NCBI RefSeq assembly: GCF_013409255.1
Contig: NZ_JACCAS010000002.1
Span: 186,001-250,000, forward strand
DNA length: 64,000 nucleotides
Reading direction: 5' to 3'
DNA from: Paraburkholderia bryophila
GTDB taxonomy: Bacteria; Pseudomonadota; Gammaproteobacteria; Burkholderiales; Burkholderiaceae
The position numbers and the translations under genes are program-made. The notes beneath the pieces are model-generated. The model had not been told where the DNA came from. It saw nothing but the letters and a program-made list of their open reading frames with translations, and did not search any database. This document shows, piece by piece, positions 27,027 to 35,572 of this stretch (its first letter is position 1; the number at the start of each line of letters is the position of its first letter).

Positions 27027-28397
27027 ATGGCCGGAATCGGGTTCGAACTGCGCAAGATGCTTCGCCGCGATACGCTGCTGGGGCTGATGCAGGCTTATAC
27101 GTACGCCGGGTTGATCGGCGCGGGACCGTGGGTGCTGTCGATCGTCGGCATTCTGCTGATCGGTGTGCTGAGCCTGCCGTTCGTCTTGCCCACTGGGCTC
27201 ATCACGCAGTTTCAGGTTTCGGTGACGTATCTGATCTCGCTGTCGCTGATCCTCACCGGTCCGTTGCAACTCGCCTACACGCGTTTTACCTCGGACCGTC
27301 TGTTCGAAAAGCGCGACGACCTGGTGCTGCCGAACTACCACGCAGTGGCGTTCGTCGTGACGGTAGCGGCGGCGGTGCTCGGCACGCTGGCGATCGTGCT
27401 GCTGTTTCCGCAGCAGACCGTCGCCTACCGGTTGCTGATGCTGGCCGGCTTCGTCGTGATGTGCAACATCTGGATCGCGACGATTTTTCTGTCGGGCATG
27501 AAGCAGTATGTGTCGATTATCGTGGTGTTCTTTATCGGCTATACCTTCACCACCGGCGCGGCTCTCGCGCTCAACCGCTTCGGCCTGACCGGATTGCTGT
27601 CGGGTTTCGTGACCGGCCAGACGATCTTGCTGGTCGGGCTGCTCTCGCTGATCTACCGCGATTACCGCAGCGATCATTTCATCTCGTTCGAAATGTTCTG
27701 GAAGCAGTACCGTTATCCGTCGTTGATGCTCACCGGTCTGCTTTATAACCTCGCGATCTGGGTCGACAAGTTCATGTTCTGGTACTCGCCCGGTACCGGC
27801 CAGCAGGTGATCGGGCCACTGCGAGCGTCGCTCATTTACGACATTCCCGTGTTTCTCGCGTATCTCGCGATCATTCCGGGCATGGCGGTGTTTCTGATGC
27901 GGATCGAAACCGACTTCGTGGAGTACTACGATGCCTTCTACGACGCGGTGCGCGAAGGTGCGTCGCTGCAGCATATCGAACGCATGCGCAACGCGATGGT
28001 GGAAGCGCTACGCAACGGCATCTGGGAAATCATCAAGGTGCAGACCATCGCCGCGATGGTGCTGTTCGCCGCCGGCACCGTGCTGCTGTCGTGGCTGAAA
28101 ATTTCGACGCTGTATCTGCCGCTGCTTTATATCGACGTAATCGCCGCCAGCATGCAGGTCGTGTTCATGGGCACGATCAACGTGTTCTTCTATCTCGACA
28201 AACGCAAGATCGTGCTGTGTCTGGTGGCGGGGTTCGTCGCGCTGAACGTGATTTTCACGGCGCTGACGCTCGCGCTCAATCCTGCTTTCTACGGCTATGG
28301 TTTCGCGAGCGCACTGCTGGTGGTCGTGCTGGCGAGCCTTTACCTGCTCGATCGTAAATTGGAATCGCTAGAATACGAGACCTTCATGCTGCAATAA
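27027..28397 (+). CDS. pelG: PelG: inner-membrane Pel transporter
   Basis: 456 residues, identical in length to Pseudomonas PelG, with about 12 membrane helices and the characteristic start MAGIGFELRKMLRRDTL. It resembles polysaccharide flippases of the MOP superfamily and carries the nascent polymer across the inner membrane. GGAACGG site lies a few bases before the ATG; a longer open frame begins inside pelF but is not conserved. Confidence 0.94.
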   Translation: MAGIGFELRKMLRRDTLLGLMQAYTYAGLIGAGPWVLSIVGILLIGVLSLPFVLPTGLITQFQVSVTYLISLSLILTGPLQLAYTRFTSDRLFEKRDDLVLPNYHAVAFVVTVAAAVLGTLAIVLLFPQQTVAYRLLMLAGFVVMCNIWIATIFLSGMKQYVSIIVVFFIGYTFTTGAALALNRFGLTGLLSGFVTGQTILLVGLLSLIYRDYRSDHFISFEMFWKQYRYPSLMLTGLLYNLAIWVDKFMFWYSPGTGQQVIGPLRASLIYDIPVFLAYLAIIPGMAVFLMRIETDFVEYYDAFYDAVREGASLQHIERMRNAMVEALRNGIWEIIKVQTIAAMVLFAAGTVLLSWLKISTLYLPLLYIDVIAASMQVVFMGTINVFFYLDKRKIVLCLVAGFVALNVIFTALTLALNPAFYGYGFASALLVVVLASLYLLDRKLESLEYETFMLQ

Positions 28398-28411
28398 GGC
28401 CTCCTCTTTCG

Positions 28412-28981
28412 ATGACCTTACCCGACGAATCGACACGTAATGCGCGAGCGAGCGCAGCCAACTCGCTGTTTGCCTTTCTGAAGGCGTTGCCGCTCGGCGA
28501 GCGGCTGATCGAAGGCGGTTTCATGGCGGTGCAGGCGGTGGCCGGCGCGAGTCTCGCGTTCGGGATCGGCCGCCTGCTGCATACCGAGCAGGCGTTCTGG
28601 GCCGCAATCACCGCGATCGCGGTCAGCCAGCATAGCTATATCGACACGCGCAATCTGTCGCGCGATCAGTTCATTGGCGCGATGGTGGGTGGCGTGTGCG
28701 GGTTGGCGGGAGCGCTGCTTGGTGGCGGCTATTTCGCGGCTTATGCGGCGACGGTGGGCGTCGCGATTGTCGTGTGCTGGATTCTGAATGTGGGTAGCGC
28801 GGCGCGGCTGGGCGGGATCACCGCGACGATCATGCTGCTGGTGCCGGGGATGGGGCCGCCCTGGGATAAGGCGTTGCTGCGGTTGGGTGAGGTGACCTTG
28901 GGCACGGTCTGCGCGTTGTTGATGGCGTGGTTGATGTCGAAGGTTGAACAGCGGTGGTTTGGGAAGCCGCGGAATACGTGA
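28412..28981 (+). CDS. FUSC-family membrane protein attached to the pel operon
   Basis: 189 residues with five or six membrane helices; the segments TEQAFWAAITAIAVSQ and GITATIMLLVPG are typical of the FUSC/aromatic acid exporter fold, here a half-size protein. It begins 14 bases after the pelG stop, so it is probably transcribed with pel. Not part of the known Pel machinery. Its substrate is unknown; a role in Pel secretion is only suggested by position. Confidence 0.75.
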   Translation: MTLPDESTRNARASAANSLFAFLKALPLGERLIEGGFMAVQAVAGASLAFGIGRLLHTEQAFWAAITAIAVSQHSYIDTRNLSRDQFIGAMVGGVCGLAGALLGGGYFAAYAATVGVAIVVCWILNVGSAARLGGITATIMLLVPGMGPPWDKALLRLGEVTLGTVCALLMAWLMSKVEQRWFGKPRNT

Positions 28982-29060
28982 GGGAAGTTCGCTTCGCGGG
29001 GAATGGCGGCCTTTTCACCCGCTTTTTTGCTTTGCGGTGCGTCGCTCTCCTCGCACTAAA

Positions 29061-30038
29061 TCATTCACTTTGCGCCGCATCACCCTCCTGCGGCCGACGC
29101 CGATAACGCCCCGGCGTCTCGCCGACGCTTTGCTGAAACGCCTTGCCAAACGCGGCTTCCGATTGATAGCCCACCATCTCGCCGATCTCCGCCGCGCTGC
29201 GCTGCGTGCGCAACAGCAGATCGCACGCGATCGTCATACGGATCTGCGTGAGAAAGTCCATTACCGTCATGCCCGCGCGCTCGTTGAAATGGCGCGCGTA
29301 AGTGGCCCGAGACATCGCGGCGAGGTCGCCCAGTTCGGCGATGGTCCATGCACGCTCCGGCGCGCTCAACATGCTTTGTACGGATGCGCCCAGACGCGCG
29401 TCAGCGAGCAGCGTCAGCACGCCGGAGGTCGACGTGTTCTGCTCGCCATGCACGCGCAAGGCCATCGCGAAGAGCGCGTGGCTCAGCGCGGTGACGATGG
29501 CCAGCGCGCCCGGTTGACGATGCTCCGCCTCGGCGCGCATCAGCGCGATCACCGTTTGCAACGGCCCGAGCGCCTGCGCGCCGCCGAGCGAGACGTGGAA
29601 CGGATCGGGCAGCGCATTCAGCAGTAACGCGGATGAACCCGGCGAGTAGACGAAGCGGCCGCAGAGGAGATCGACGTCGGGCTGCGCCGCGGGCGCGTTG
29701 CCGGTGTCGCCATTGTTGCCGTCGTTGCCGTCGTTGCGTCGCACGGGCAGCATGCCGTCGTGACCTAGCGTCAGCGGCGCCGTGGCGCTGGTCCGCGCCA
29801 CATTGCGCACGCGATGCGCCGCACCGCGCGGAAACAGCACGAAATCGCCCGGCCGCAGCGCCACTTCCCCGCCGCCGGTGGTTTCGATCAGGCAAGCGCC
29901 CCCGAGCACAAGATGAAACGGCGCAATACCCGTCTCCATTGGCGCGTGATCGATGTCGAAGCCGCCCGAGAGCAGGCAACGCAGATCGAGGCTGGCTTGC
30001 GGGCGGGCAAGGTCGATCAATCGGCTGAGCATGTCCAT
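29061..30038 (-). CDS. AraC-family transcriptional regulator with cupin sensor
   Basis: 325 residues. An N-terminal cupin (AraC_binding-like; GDFVLFPRGAAHRVR) and a C-terminal double HTH (about residues 220-315: WTIAELGDLAAMSRATYARHFNERAG, IGEMVGYQSEAAFGKAFQQ). A Gly/Asp/Asn-rich loop (NDGNDGNNGDTGN) interrupts the cupin. Divergent from the AhpD-like gene with about 120 bases between, so it probably controls that gene. Confidence 0.9.
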   Translation of the reverse strand: MDMLSRLIDLARPQASLDLRCLLSGGFDIDHAPMETGIAPFHLVLGGACLIETTGGGEVALRPGDFVLFPRGAAHRVRNVARTSATAPLTLGHDGMLPVRRNDGNDGNNGDTGNAPAAQPDVDLLCGRFVYSPGSSALLLNALPDPFHVSLGGAQALGPLQTVIALMRAEAEHRQPGALAIVTALSHALFAMALRVHGEQNTSTSGVLTLLADARLGASVQSMLSAPERAWTIAELGDLAAMSRATYARHFNERAGMTVMDFLTQIRMTIACDLLLRTQRSAAEIGEMVGYQSEAAFGKAFQQSVGETPGRYRRRPQEGDAAQSE

Positions 30039-30157
30039 GAGACGATCGCGCTAAAAGTTGATCGAATCGAGTATTCAGGATATCGCGGTACAGCGCAATA
30101 CTTTGTCTCACGACGCCGGCACCCGCCGACGCGCAATAAAGACGAAGGAGCATGGCC

Positions 30158-30517
30158 ATGTTGAACTGGATCGAATACCGCAAAGAACTGTTCGGCCGCA
30201 TCGGCGAAATCGGCAAACTGTCGCCGGATACCGTCCGGGCCTATCAGACGATGTCGAGCGCCGGTCAGAAAAGCGATCTGCTGGGCGCGAAAACGCGTGA
30301 GCTGATTTCGCTGGCTGTCGCGGTGAGCTTGCGTTGTGACGGTTGTATTACGGTGCATACGGCCGAAGCGCTGAAGCATGGCGCGACGCGCGATGAAATC
30401 GCCGAAGCGCTGGGCGTGGCAGTGGCGATGAATGCCGGCGCGGCGATGGTGTACTCGGCCCGGACGATGGATGCGGTCGCGGCTTATTCGAGCGACGCGG
30501 TGGATGCGGGTCGGTAA
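30158..30517 (+). CDS. AhpD-like / carboxymuconolactone decarboxylase family protein
   Basis: 119 residues, all-helical. The motif C60-x-x-C63-x3-H67 (RCDGCITVH) is the redox centre of AhpD-type alkylhydroperoxidases. It could reduce peroxides or serve as a small thiol oxidoreductase. Start set at MLNWIEYRKE: the AAGGAG site lies 7 bases before this ATG but only one base before an upstream ATG at 30152. Likely target of the divergent AraC regulator. Confidence 0.88.
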   Translation: MLNWIEYRKELFGRIGEIGKLSPDTVRAYQTMSSAGQKSDLLGAKTRELISLAVAVSLRCDGCITVHTAEALKHGATRDEIAEALGVAVAMNAGAAMVYSARTMDAVAAYSSDAVDAGR

Positions 30518-30791
30518 CGGCTGACGGATACGGCCGACGATGTCGATGATGTGATAACGCACTGCGCGTATTCAGAACATCGGACGTCGGCCGGAAAACG
30601 GGGTGTACTGGCACCGGGCATTTACAACGCATGGCAATGTCGAGGCGTCCCAGCAGGCTGGCATTCATAATGCATTAATACAATGCCGACTTGCCAAACG
30701 GTGTTTCAACGCGGCGCCCGCTTTGATATATTCCTCGTACTTTTGTTATACGCGGGATCCAGCCATTCCAAATGCGAATGCCGACAAAACC

Positions 30792-31274
30792 ATGAGCCAG
30801 GCGGGTTACAGCGCTCTGCGCTTCAATGAAGGCGTTGTGATGCGCTACTACAACGACGCGCCGAAGCATGGAAACTGCACATGGGGCATTGGCACGCTGG
30901 CTTATTTGGGACCGTGTACGCAGGAGGAACTCGCGCGCACAGTTCTACCCGAACAGGCGAACGCAGTCCTTCAAAGTCGGGTTCGTGACGCAGAGCTAGC
31001 GGTCAAAGCTGTCGTCACACAGCATGAGTTGACCCAGGCACAGTTCGATGCCGCAGTGTCTTTTGCCTATAACTCGTCGCGCCAGAATACGGTCGACGCG
31101 CTAACGCCCGCGAATACAGGGAACATGAAGGCCGTTGCGGCGAAAATGATGCTCAACGTCATGATCACGCCGCGCGATAGCAGCGGACGAAGAGTTGGCC
31201 CGGCGCGGGCGAGCGGAGGATTGAGAAACCGCCGTCAACGTGAATCCGCACCCTTCCTGCAGGTCGGACAATGA
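30792..31274 (+). CDS. GH24 phage-type lysozyme, candidate antibacterial effector
   Basis: 160 residues. The T4-lysozyme triad is visible: E13 (RFNEGVVM), D22 (YYNDA) and T30 (CTWGIGT), with E-to-D spacing of 9 as in T4 lysozyme. It would cleave peptidoglycan glycan strands. No signal peptide, no holin or spanin nearby, so it is not a phage lysis cassette. The next gene, a secreted protein, overlaps its stop by 4 bases (ATGA). This pairing suggests a secreted muramidase effector, possibly type VI, with its periplasmic immunity protein; that is inference. Start at MSQAGYSALRF; longer frame upstream is not conserved. Confidence 0.8.
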   Translation: MSQAGYSALRFNEGVVMRYYNDAPKHGNCTWGIGTLAYLGPCTQEELARTVLPEQANAVLQSRVRDAELAVKAVVTQHELTQAQFDAAVSFAYNSSRQNTVDALTPANTGNMKAVAAKMMLNVMITPRDSSGRRVGPARASGGLRNRRQRESAPFLQVGQ

Positions 31275-31705
31275 TCGTTCGAAAGCTTTCCTGTGCAATG
31301 CTCGCGTTGACCGCCTGGATGTCCGTCTGTGCCGCGCAAACGCCACACGCCGCGATCGGCGATTTCGTCGGGAATTGGGTCGTGACAGATGTGGTCGACT
31401 ACGCCGATGTTTCCGGCGGCATCCCCGAGGCGAAGCGAATTCTTGGCATGACCATGAGAATTACGCCGACATCGATGAGCTTCGATAAGGAGATGTGCAA
31501 ACCTAATACGGGATTTAGCGTTAAAGAAGTCAACACCCAGTCGGAATTGACGAAACAGTTTGACCTTAGAGTTAACGAAACCGGATTGCCGGCAAAGACC
31601 GCTTTTGTAGCAAGCGATAATTGCTTCGCGGTTTTCCGGATGGACGAGCAGCGGATCGTCTTTGGGTGGGACGGCATCATTGTTCGTGCAATCCGTCATA
31701 AATAG
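31271..31705 (+). CDS. Secreted small protein, candidate immunity to the GH24 lysozyme
   Basis: 144 residues: signal peptide (residues 1-22, LTAWMSVCAAQT) and a compact beta-rich body with two later cysteines (EMCKPN, DNCFAV). It starts within the stop codon of the lysozyme gene, so the two are translated together. Family not recognised. Periplasmic location and coupling are what is expected of a lysozyme inhibitor/immunity protein. Confidence 0.7.
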   Translation: MIVRKLSCAMLALTAWMSVCAAQTPHAAIGDFVGNWVVTDVVDYADVSGGIPEAKRILGMTMRITPTSMSFDKEMCKPNTGFSVKEVNTQSELTKQFDLRVNETGLPAKTAFVASDNCFAVFRMDEQRIVFGWDGIIVRAIRHK

Positions 31706-31742
31706 CTCCCGTCGTGCTATCGAACAAACCGTGAGGACAAAA

Positions 31743-31765
31743 AAGCCCGCTGCCAGAGCGGGCTT
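31743..31765. terminator. Hairpin between convergent immunity and reductase genes
   Basis: AAGCCCGCT and AGCGGGCTT-type arms form a stem with a short loop, preceded by an A-run (AAAAAA) on the plus strand, so the U-run serves leftward transcription. It lies between the convergent gene ends at 31705 and 31899. Confidence 0.65.
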
Positions 31766-31898
31766 GTGCCGTCAAATGGACTAGCGAACGTCAGATGCTC
31801 GCCCGGTGAACCAAGACATGTCCTGCGAACAAAGCAGATAGCTCCGTCTGCATCTTCACATTCTGAACGCCCCCCGTGCAGATCATCTTTCGCTGCGA

Positions 31899-32948
31899 TT
31901 ACACCGCGTGCCGCGCCTCCTCCAACTGCTTGCGACGCGCCTCACCCTGCCGTTCCAGCATCCAGCCCGGATACTCGGCCGGCAGCGTGCTGACCTGATC
32001 GAGCTTCGCCAGTTCATCCGCGGTCAACGCGACGGCGGTCGCGGCGATGTTGTCGTCGAGCTGCTCGACTTTTTTAGCGCCGACGATCACCGACGTCACC
32101 GCCCGCTGGTGCAACAACCACGCGAGCGCGATCTGCGCGACCGATACGTGCTTGGCCTCCGCGATGTCGCGCATCACGTCGATGCAGTCGTACGCGCGCT
32201 CACGGTTGACCGGCGGAAAATCGAACGTCGTGCGACGCCTGCCCGTCTCGCCCTGCTGCTCACGTCCATATTTGCCGCTCAGCAAACCGCCCGCGAGCGG
32301 ACTCCACACCATCAGGCCCAAACCTTCGCTGTGCAGCATCGGCACGAGTTCGCGTTCGAGGTCGCGCCCGGCCAGCGTGTAATACGCCTGCAGCGATTCG
32401 AAACGCGCGAGCCCAAGCCGCTCCGCGATACCGAGCGCCTTGACGATCTGCCACGCGGCCCAGTTCGACACCCCGACATAGCGCACGTGGCCGTGCTGAA
32501 CCAGCGTGTCGAGCGCGCGCACGGTTTCTTCGATCGGCGTGGCCGGATCGAAACCGTGGATCTGGTACAGGTCGACGTGATCGAGTTGCAGGCGTTTCAG
32601 GCTCGCCTTCACACCGTCGATGATGTGATACCGCGACGCGCCGCGCGCATTCGGAAACTCGTCGGTCTGGCCGAACACTTTGGTCGCCACGACGACTTTG
32701 TCGCGCGGCACCTTGAGGTTTTTCAGCGCCTGGCCGGTGATCTGTTCGGACAGGCCGCCCGCGTAGACGTCGGCCGTGTCGATGAAGTTGATGCCCGCGT
32801 CGAGCGACCGGCCGACCAGCCGCTCCGCGTCGGCCTGCTGCAGATCGCCGATCTGCTTCCAGATGCCCTCGCCGCCGCCGAAAGTCATCGTGCCCAGACA
32901 TAGTTCTGAAACAAAAATACCGGTGCGGCCTAACTGGTTGTAACGCAT
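31899..32948 (-). CDS. Aldo/keto reductase
   Basis: 349 residues, NADPH-dependent reductase of the YajO/PdxI-like branch. The catalytic tetrad is intact: D57, Y62, K90 and H131 (FIDTADVYAGG, VVVATKVFG, LYQIHGFD). Cofactor end motif SVIVGAKKVEQLDDN is present. Substrate unknown. The 5' end and promoter of this gene reappear as a decayed copy 6 kb to the right. Confidence 0.92.
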   Translation of the reverse strand: MRYNQLGRTGIFVSELCLGTMTFGGGEGIWKQIGDLQQADAERLVGRSLDAGINFIDTADVYAGGLSEQITGQALKNLKVPRDKVVVATKVFGQTDEFPNARGASRYHIIDGVKASLKRLQLDHVDLYQIHGFDPATPIEETVRALDTLVQHGHVRYVGVSNWAAWQIVKALGIAERLGLARFESLQAYYTLAGRDLERELVPMLHSEGLGLMVWSPLAGGLLSGKYGREQQGETGRRRTTFDFPPVNRERAYDCIDVMRDIAEAKHVSVAQIALAWLLHQRAVTSVIVGAKKVEQLDDNIAATAVALTADELAKLDQVSTLPAEYPGWMLERQGEARRKQLEEARHAV

Positions 32949-33025
32949 TGCCGAGACTCCATCGTGAAGGGGTGGATGGGTGAGGCGTAGAGGTTACTGC
33001 AATTGGGGGAAGTCGGCTGGGGGGG
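32903..33025. repeat. Left copy of a diverged 120-bp direct repeat
   Basis: Covers the first codons and the upstream region of the aldo/keto reductase gene. Matches 38909-39030 at roughly four bases in five by eye, including the identical stretch GTGAAGGGGTGGATGGGTGA. Confidence 0.8.
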
Positions 33026-33336
33026 CGGCAATGGTCATCCGGTACGTTCAATGACCGGCCGAACATTGGCGCTGTCGATTGTGTGGGATTTTGACAAACA
33101 GCGGGGGCTGTGGGATTAGTCGTGATGTATTCCTGGCTCAGAGGCTTTTGACGACATAAGCAGGAGTTCGTACAACGACTAAATTAATTCCTGGCGATAT
33201 CAGGGCAGGCGGCGGATTCAACGCTAGAACGTGCATATGTAAAATTTTGCTACGGCATCAGGATCAGATTCCCGAGGCATAAAATCAACCCTATTCCTCA
33301 TATAGAATTGGCGTTTTCAGCTTTTGGGTCGGCCTT
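33026..33336. other. AT-richer gap upstream of the broken tlde1 gene
   Basis: About 310 bases with no convincing gene. Composition is clearly more AT-rich than the core genome. It presumably contains the promoter of the tlde1 gene. Confidence 0.5.
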
Positions 33337-33428
33337 ATGCCTTGGACATTTCAGCAAAGCACCGGAAAACTTTCGTTTAATGGCGACTCTGTCGAAACGG
33401 GTTACTCGGGTGCTGCGACCGGTAAAAA
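33337..33428 (+). pseudogene. Tlde1-type L,D-transpeptidase effector, 5' fragment
   Basis: The ATG at 33337 begins MPWTFQQSTGKLSFNGDSV and continues ETGYSGAATGK, the standard N-terminus of DUF2778/Tlde1 proteins. It runs into an IS256-family element at 33429. Joining it to 34810-35083, with one copy of the 8-bp duplication GGTAAAAA removed, restores a continuous 121-residue frame. Confidence 0.85.
33421..33428 (+). repeat. 8-bp target duplication, left copy
   Basis: GGTAAAAA, identical to 34802-34809, directly abutting the left end of the IS256-family element. Confidence 0.9.
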
Positions 33429-34801
33429 GAACCTGTCCGCATTTTTGTGTGCGAGGCGGGTTAAAGATTTCTAGCCACGTGCGAGCGTGAAGCGCTCGCC
33501 AAACAGGATAGCAAACTGGTTCATCGCCGCTTTCCAGTCGAATGCCGCTCTCACGGACTTTGCCAGCACGTTACGTAGCGCCAGCCACAGCAGCTTGATG
33601 GCGGCCTCGTCGTTGGGGAAGTGGCCTCGGGTCTTGATGATCTTGCGCAGTTGCATGTTCAGACTCTCTATGGCGTTTGTTGTGTACACGACCCGGCGTA
33701 TCTCCGGAGGAAACACGAAGAACGGTGTGACGTGTTCCCAGGCGCGCTGCCAGGATTGCACGATGGTCGGATACTTCGTTCCCCAGGGTCCTTCAGTGAA
33801 GTCCTGCAAGGCCTGCTGTGCAGCCTGTTCGCTCGCGGCTGCATAGATCGGACGCAGCGCCGTGGCGACCGCCTTGCGGTCCTTGTGGCTGGCGTACTCC
33901 AGACTGTTTCGGATCAGATGCACGATGCAGGTCTGCACCGCCGTGCGGGGGTACGCCGTCCCGATCGCCTCGGCCAGTCCTTTCAGACCGTCCACCACCG
34001 CGATCAGGATGTCCTGGCAACCGCGGGTCTTGAGGTCATTGAACACCTTGAGCCAGAACTTCGCGCCCTCGGTCTGTTCAATCCACAGGCCGAGTACGTC
34101 GCGCTGGCCGTCGGCCTGGATACCCAGCGCCAGATAGACGGCCTTGTTGCTCACCACGCCGTCGCCACGGATCTTCACGCGTAGCGCGTCGAAGAACACC
34201 ACCGGGTACATCGGCTCGAGCGGGCGGTTTTGCCAGGCCAGCGTTTCAGCCATCACTTCGTCAGTGACTGAGCTGATGAAGTCGGGTGAGACCTCGGTGC
34301 CATAGCTTTCAGCCAGAAACGCCTGAATCTCGCGCACGCTCATGCCGCGGGCGTACATGGCGATGATGCGCTCATCGAAGCCCGTGAAACGGCGCTCGTG
34401 TTTGGGAATCAGGATCGGCGCGAAACTGCCCTCACGATCGCGCGGCAGATCGAGCCTGACGGGGCCGCGCTCGGTGATGATTGTCTTGCCGCTGGCGCCG
34501 TTGCGTTCGTTGGCCTGGCCGTCAGGCTTGGGCTGGCCCGGCGGGTAGCCCAGATGCATGTTCATCTCGGCGCCCATTGCGCGCTCGATGATGGCCTTGT
34601 TGAACGCCAGCATCAGGTCCTGAACCTGGACAGGCGTCATCGGACCCTTCACCAGTTCATCAAGCAGACCTTCAGGCAGCTCAGGCAGCGGCCCTCGGGC
34701 CGCTGCCTGGGAGGCGACGGTACGTTTCTTTTTCATGATCGGCATATCCATGATTTTCATCCTTCATGATATGCCTCGCCCACAAAATCACGGATAGGTC
34801 C
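33429..34801 (-). mobile_element. IS256-family insertion sequence
   Basis: 1373 bp. Terminal inverted repeats: left end GAACCTGTCCGCATTTTTGT, right end (complement) GGACCTATCCGTGATTTTGT, continuing into GCGAGGC on both sides. Perfect 8-bp target duplications flank it, as is normal for IS256. One intact transposase on the minus strand. Inserted within tlde1, opposite in direction. Confidence 0.93.
33471..34751 (-). CDS. IS256-family (Mutator-type) transposase
   Basis: 426 residues. Family hallmarks are a charged N-terminus, the catalytic DDE core around PVVFFDALRVKIRGDG, IAVVDGLKGLAEAIG and VVYTTNAIESLNMQLRK, and the Cys/His pair CIVHLIRNS. The start at MDMPIMKKKRT has AGGA eight bases upstream; an ATG three codons earlier is also possible. 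Uninterrupted, so presumably functional. Confidence 0.92.
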   Translation of the reverse strand: MDMPIMKKKRTVASQAAARGPLPELPEGLLDELVKGPMTPVQVQDLMLAFNKAIIERAMGAEMNMHLGYPPGQPKPDGQANERNGASGKTIITERGPVRLDLPRDREGSFAPILIPKHERRFTGFDERIIAMYARGMSVREIQAFLAESYGTEVSPDFISSVTDEVMAETLAWQNRPLEPMYPVVFFDALRVKIRGDGVVSNKAVYLALGIQADGQRDVLGLWIEQTEGAKFWLKVFNDLKTRGCQDILIAVVDGLKGLAEAIGTAYPRTAVQTCIVHLIRNSLEYASHKDRKAVATALRPIYAAASEQAAQQALQDFTEGPWGTKYPTIVQSWQRAWEHVTPFFVFPPEIRRVVYTTNAIESLNMQLRKIIKTRGHFPNDEAAIKLLWLALRNVLAKSVRAAFDWKAAMNQFAILFGERFTLARG

Positions 34802-34809
34802 GGTAAAAA
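34802..34809 (+). repeat. 8-bp target duplication, right copy
   Basis: GGTAAAAA, identical to 33421-33428, directly abutting the right end of the IS256-family element. Confidence 0.9.
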
Positions 34810-35083
34810 TAATCCGGCCATGCAGTCAATTCAAAACGTCGGACCGATCCCACGCGGTAGCTGGCAAATCGGTGCGCCTCACAGCTCGCCACACACCGGG
34901 AGCTTCACGCTCAACCTCGCGCCCATGGTGGGAACGAATACTTTCGGGCGAAGCGCTTTCCGAATCCACGGCGACAGCACGGCTCATCCGGGACAGGCAT
35001 CTGACGGATGCATCATCATGGGCGTTCATACTCGCCACCGTATATGGTCGAGCGGTGACCGACGCTTAGAGGTCATCCAATGA
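34810..35083 (+). pseudogene. Tlde1-type L,D-transpeptidase effector, 3' fragment
   Basis: Continues the broken effector: NPAMQSIQNVGPIPRGSW, then the catalytic region FRIHGDSTAHPGQASDGC with the His and Cys expected of the L,D-transpeptidase/Tlde1 active site. Tlde1 (DUF2778) effectors are delivered by type VI secretion into the target periplasm and attack peptidoglycan stem peptides. The fragment's stop overlaps the next gene's start (ATGA). Whether any product is made from promoters in the IS is unknown. Confidence 0.85.
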
Positions 35084-35568
35084 AGCGCGCTTCTGGTTTC
35101 ACATTGGCACTCGTACTGGCTTGCTCGGCCGCGCCGACAATTGCGGCTCAACCCAACGCGTCCGTTCTGGCAAAGCAGCTTGATGACAAAGGTGCAAAGG
35201 CTACGGTGAGCGGCATGTCGGAGTCAGAGTGGGATAACGTCCTGACTCGCATCGATTCCGGTAACACGGCATGGGTTGCGCTTGCGCCGAAGCTGGCCGA
35301 AGGGACGGACGGCGGAAATTCCGAAGACCTTGGAATCGGGCTGGCGTACGCTCTTCCAAAGAACCCCAAAGCGGTACTCAAGGCCATTGATCCGAATAAC
35401 GGGCCGGTGCTTGGCGTTCGTCGCGTCTGCTCTGCTCCGTTCATCGAAGACACGGTTAAAGATATTCCGGCGTACATCAGGCGCGCCAAAGCCGCGTTGC
35501 GCGACGTGCATGACCCGGCGTTGCAAAACGTGAGGGATGCGTGTCTGGCGGAGTTGGCGAAGCCATAA
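35080..35568 (+). CDS. Secreted protein, candidate Tlde1 immunity protein
   Basis: 162 residues with a signal peptide (MKRASGFTLALVLACSAAP, cleavage near IAA-Q) and a helical body containing two cysteines (RRVCSAP, RDACLAE). Coupled to the effector by a 4-base overlap. Tlde1 effectors are normally followed by a periplasmic immunity protein, so the role is inferred from position. The gene is intact although the effector is broken. Confidence 0.7.
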   Translation: MKRASGFTLALVLACSAAPTIAAQPNASVLAKQLDDKGAKATVSGMSESEWDNVLTRIDSGNTAWVALAPKLAEGTDGGNSEDLGIGLAYALPKNPKAVLKAIDPNNGPVLGVRRVCSAPFIEDTVKDIPAYIRRAKAALRDVHDPALQNVRDACLAELAKP

Positions 35569-35572
35569 AGCG

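Noticed and set aside
30611..30627. TGGCACCGGGCATTTAC as a sigma-54 promoter for the lysozyme gene
   Set aside because: No GC at the -12 position.
30792..31274. Lysozyme as part of a prophage
   Set aside because: No phage structural, holin, integrase or attachment sequence nearby.
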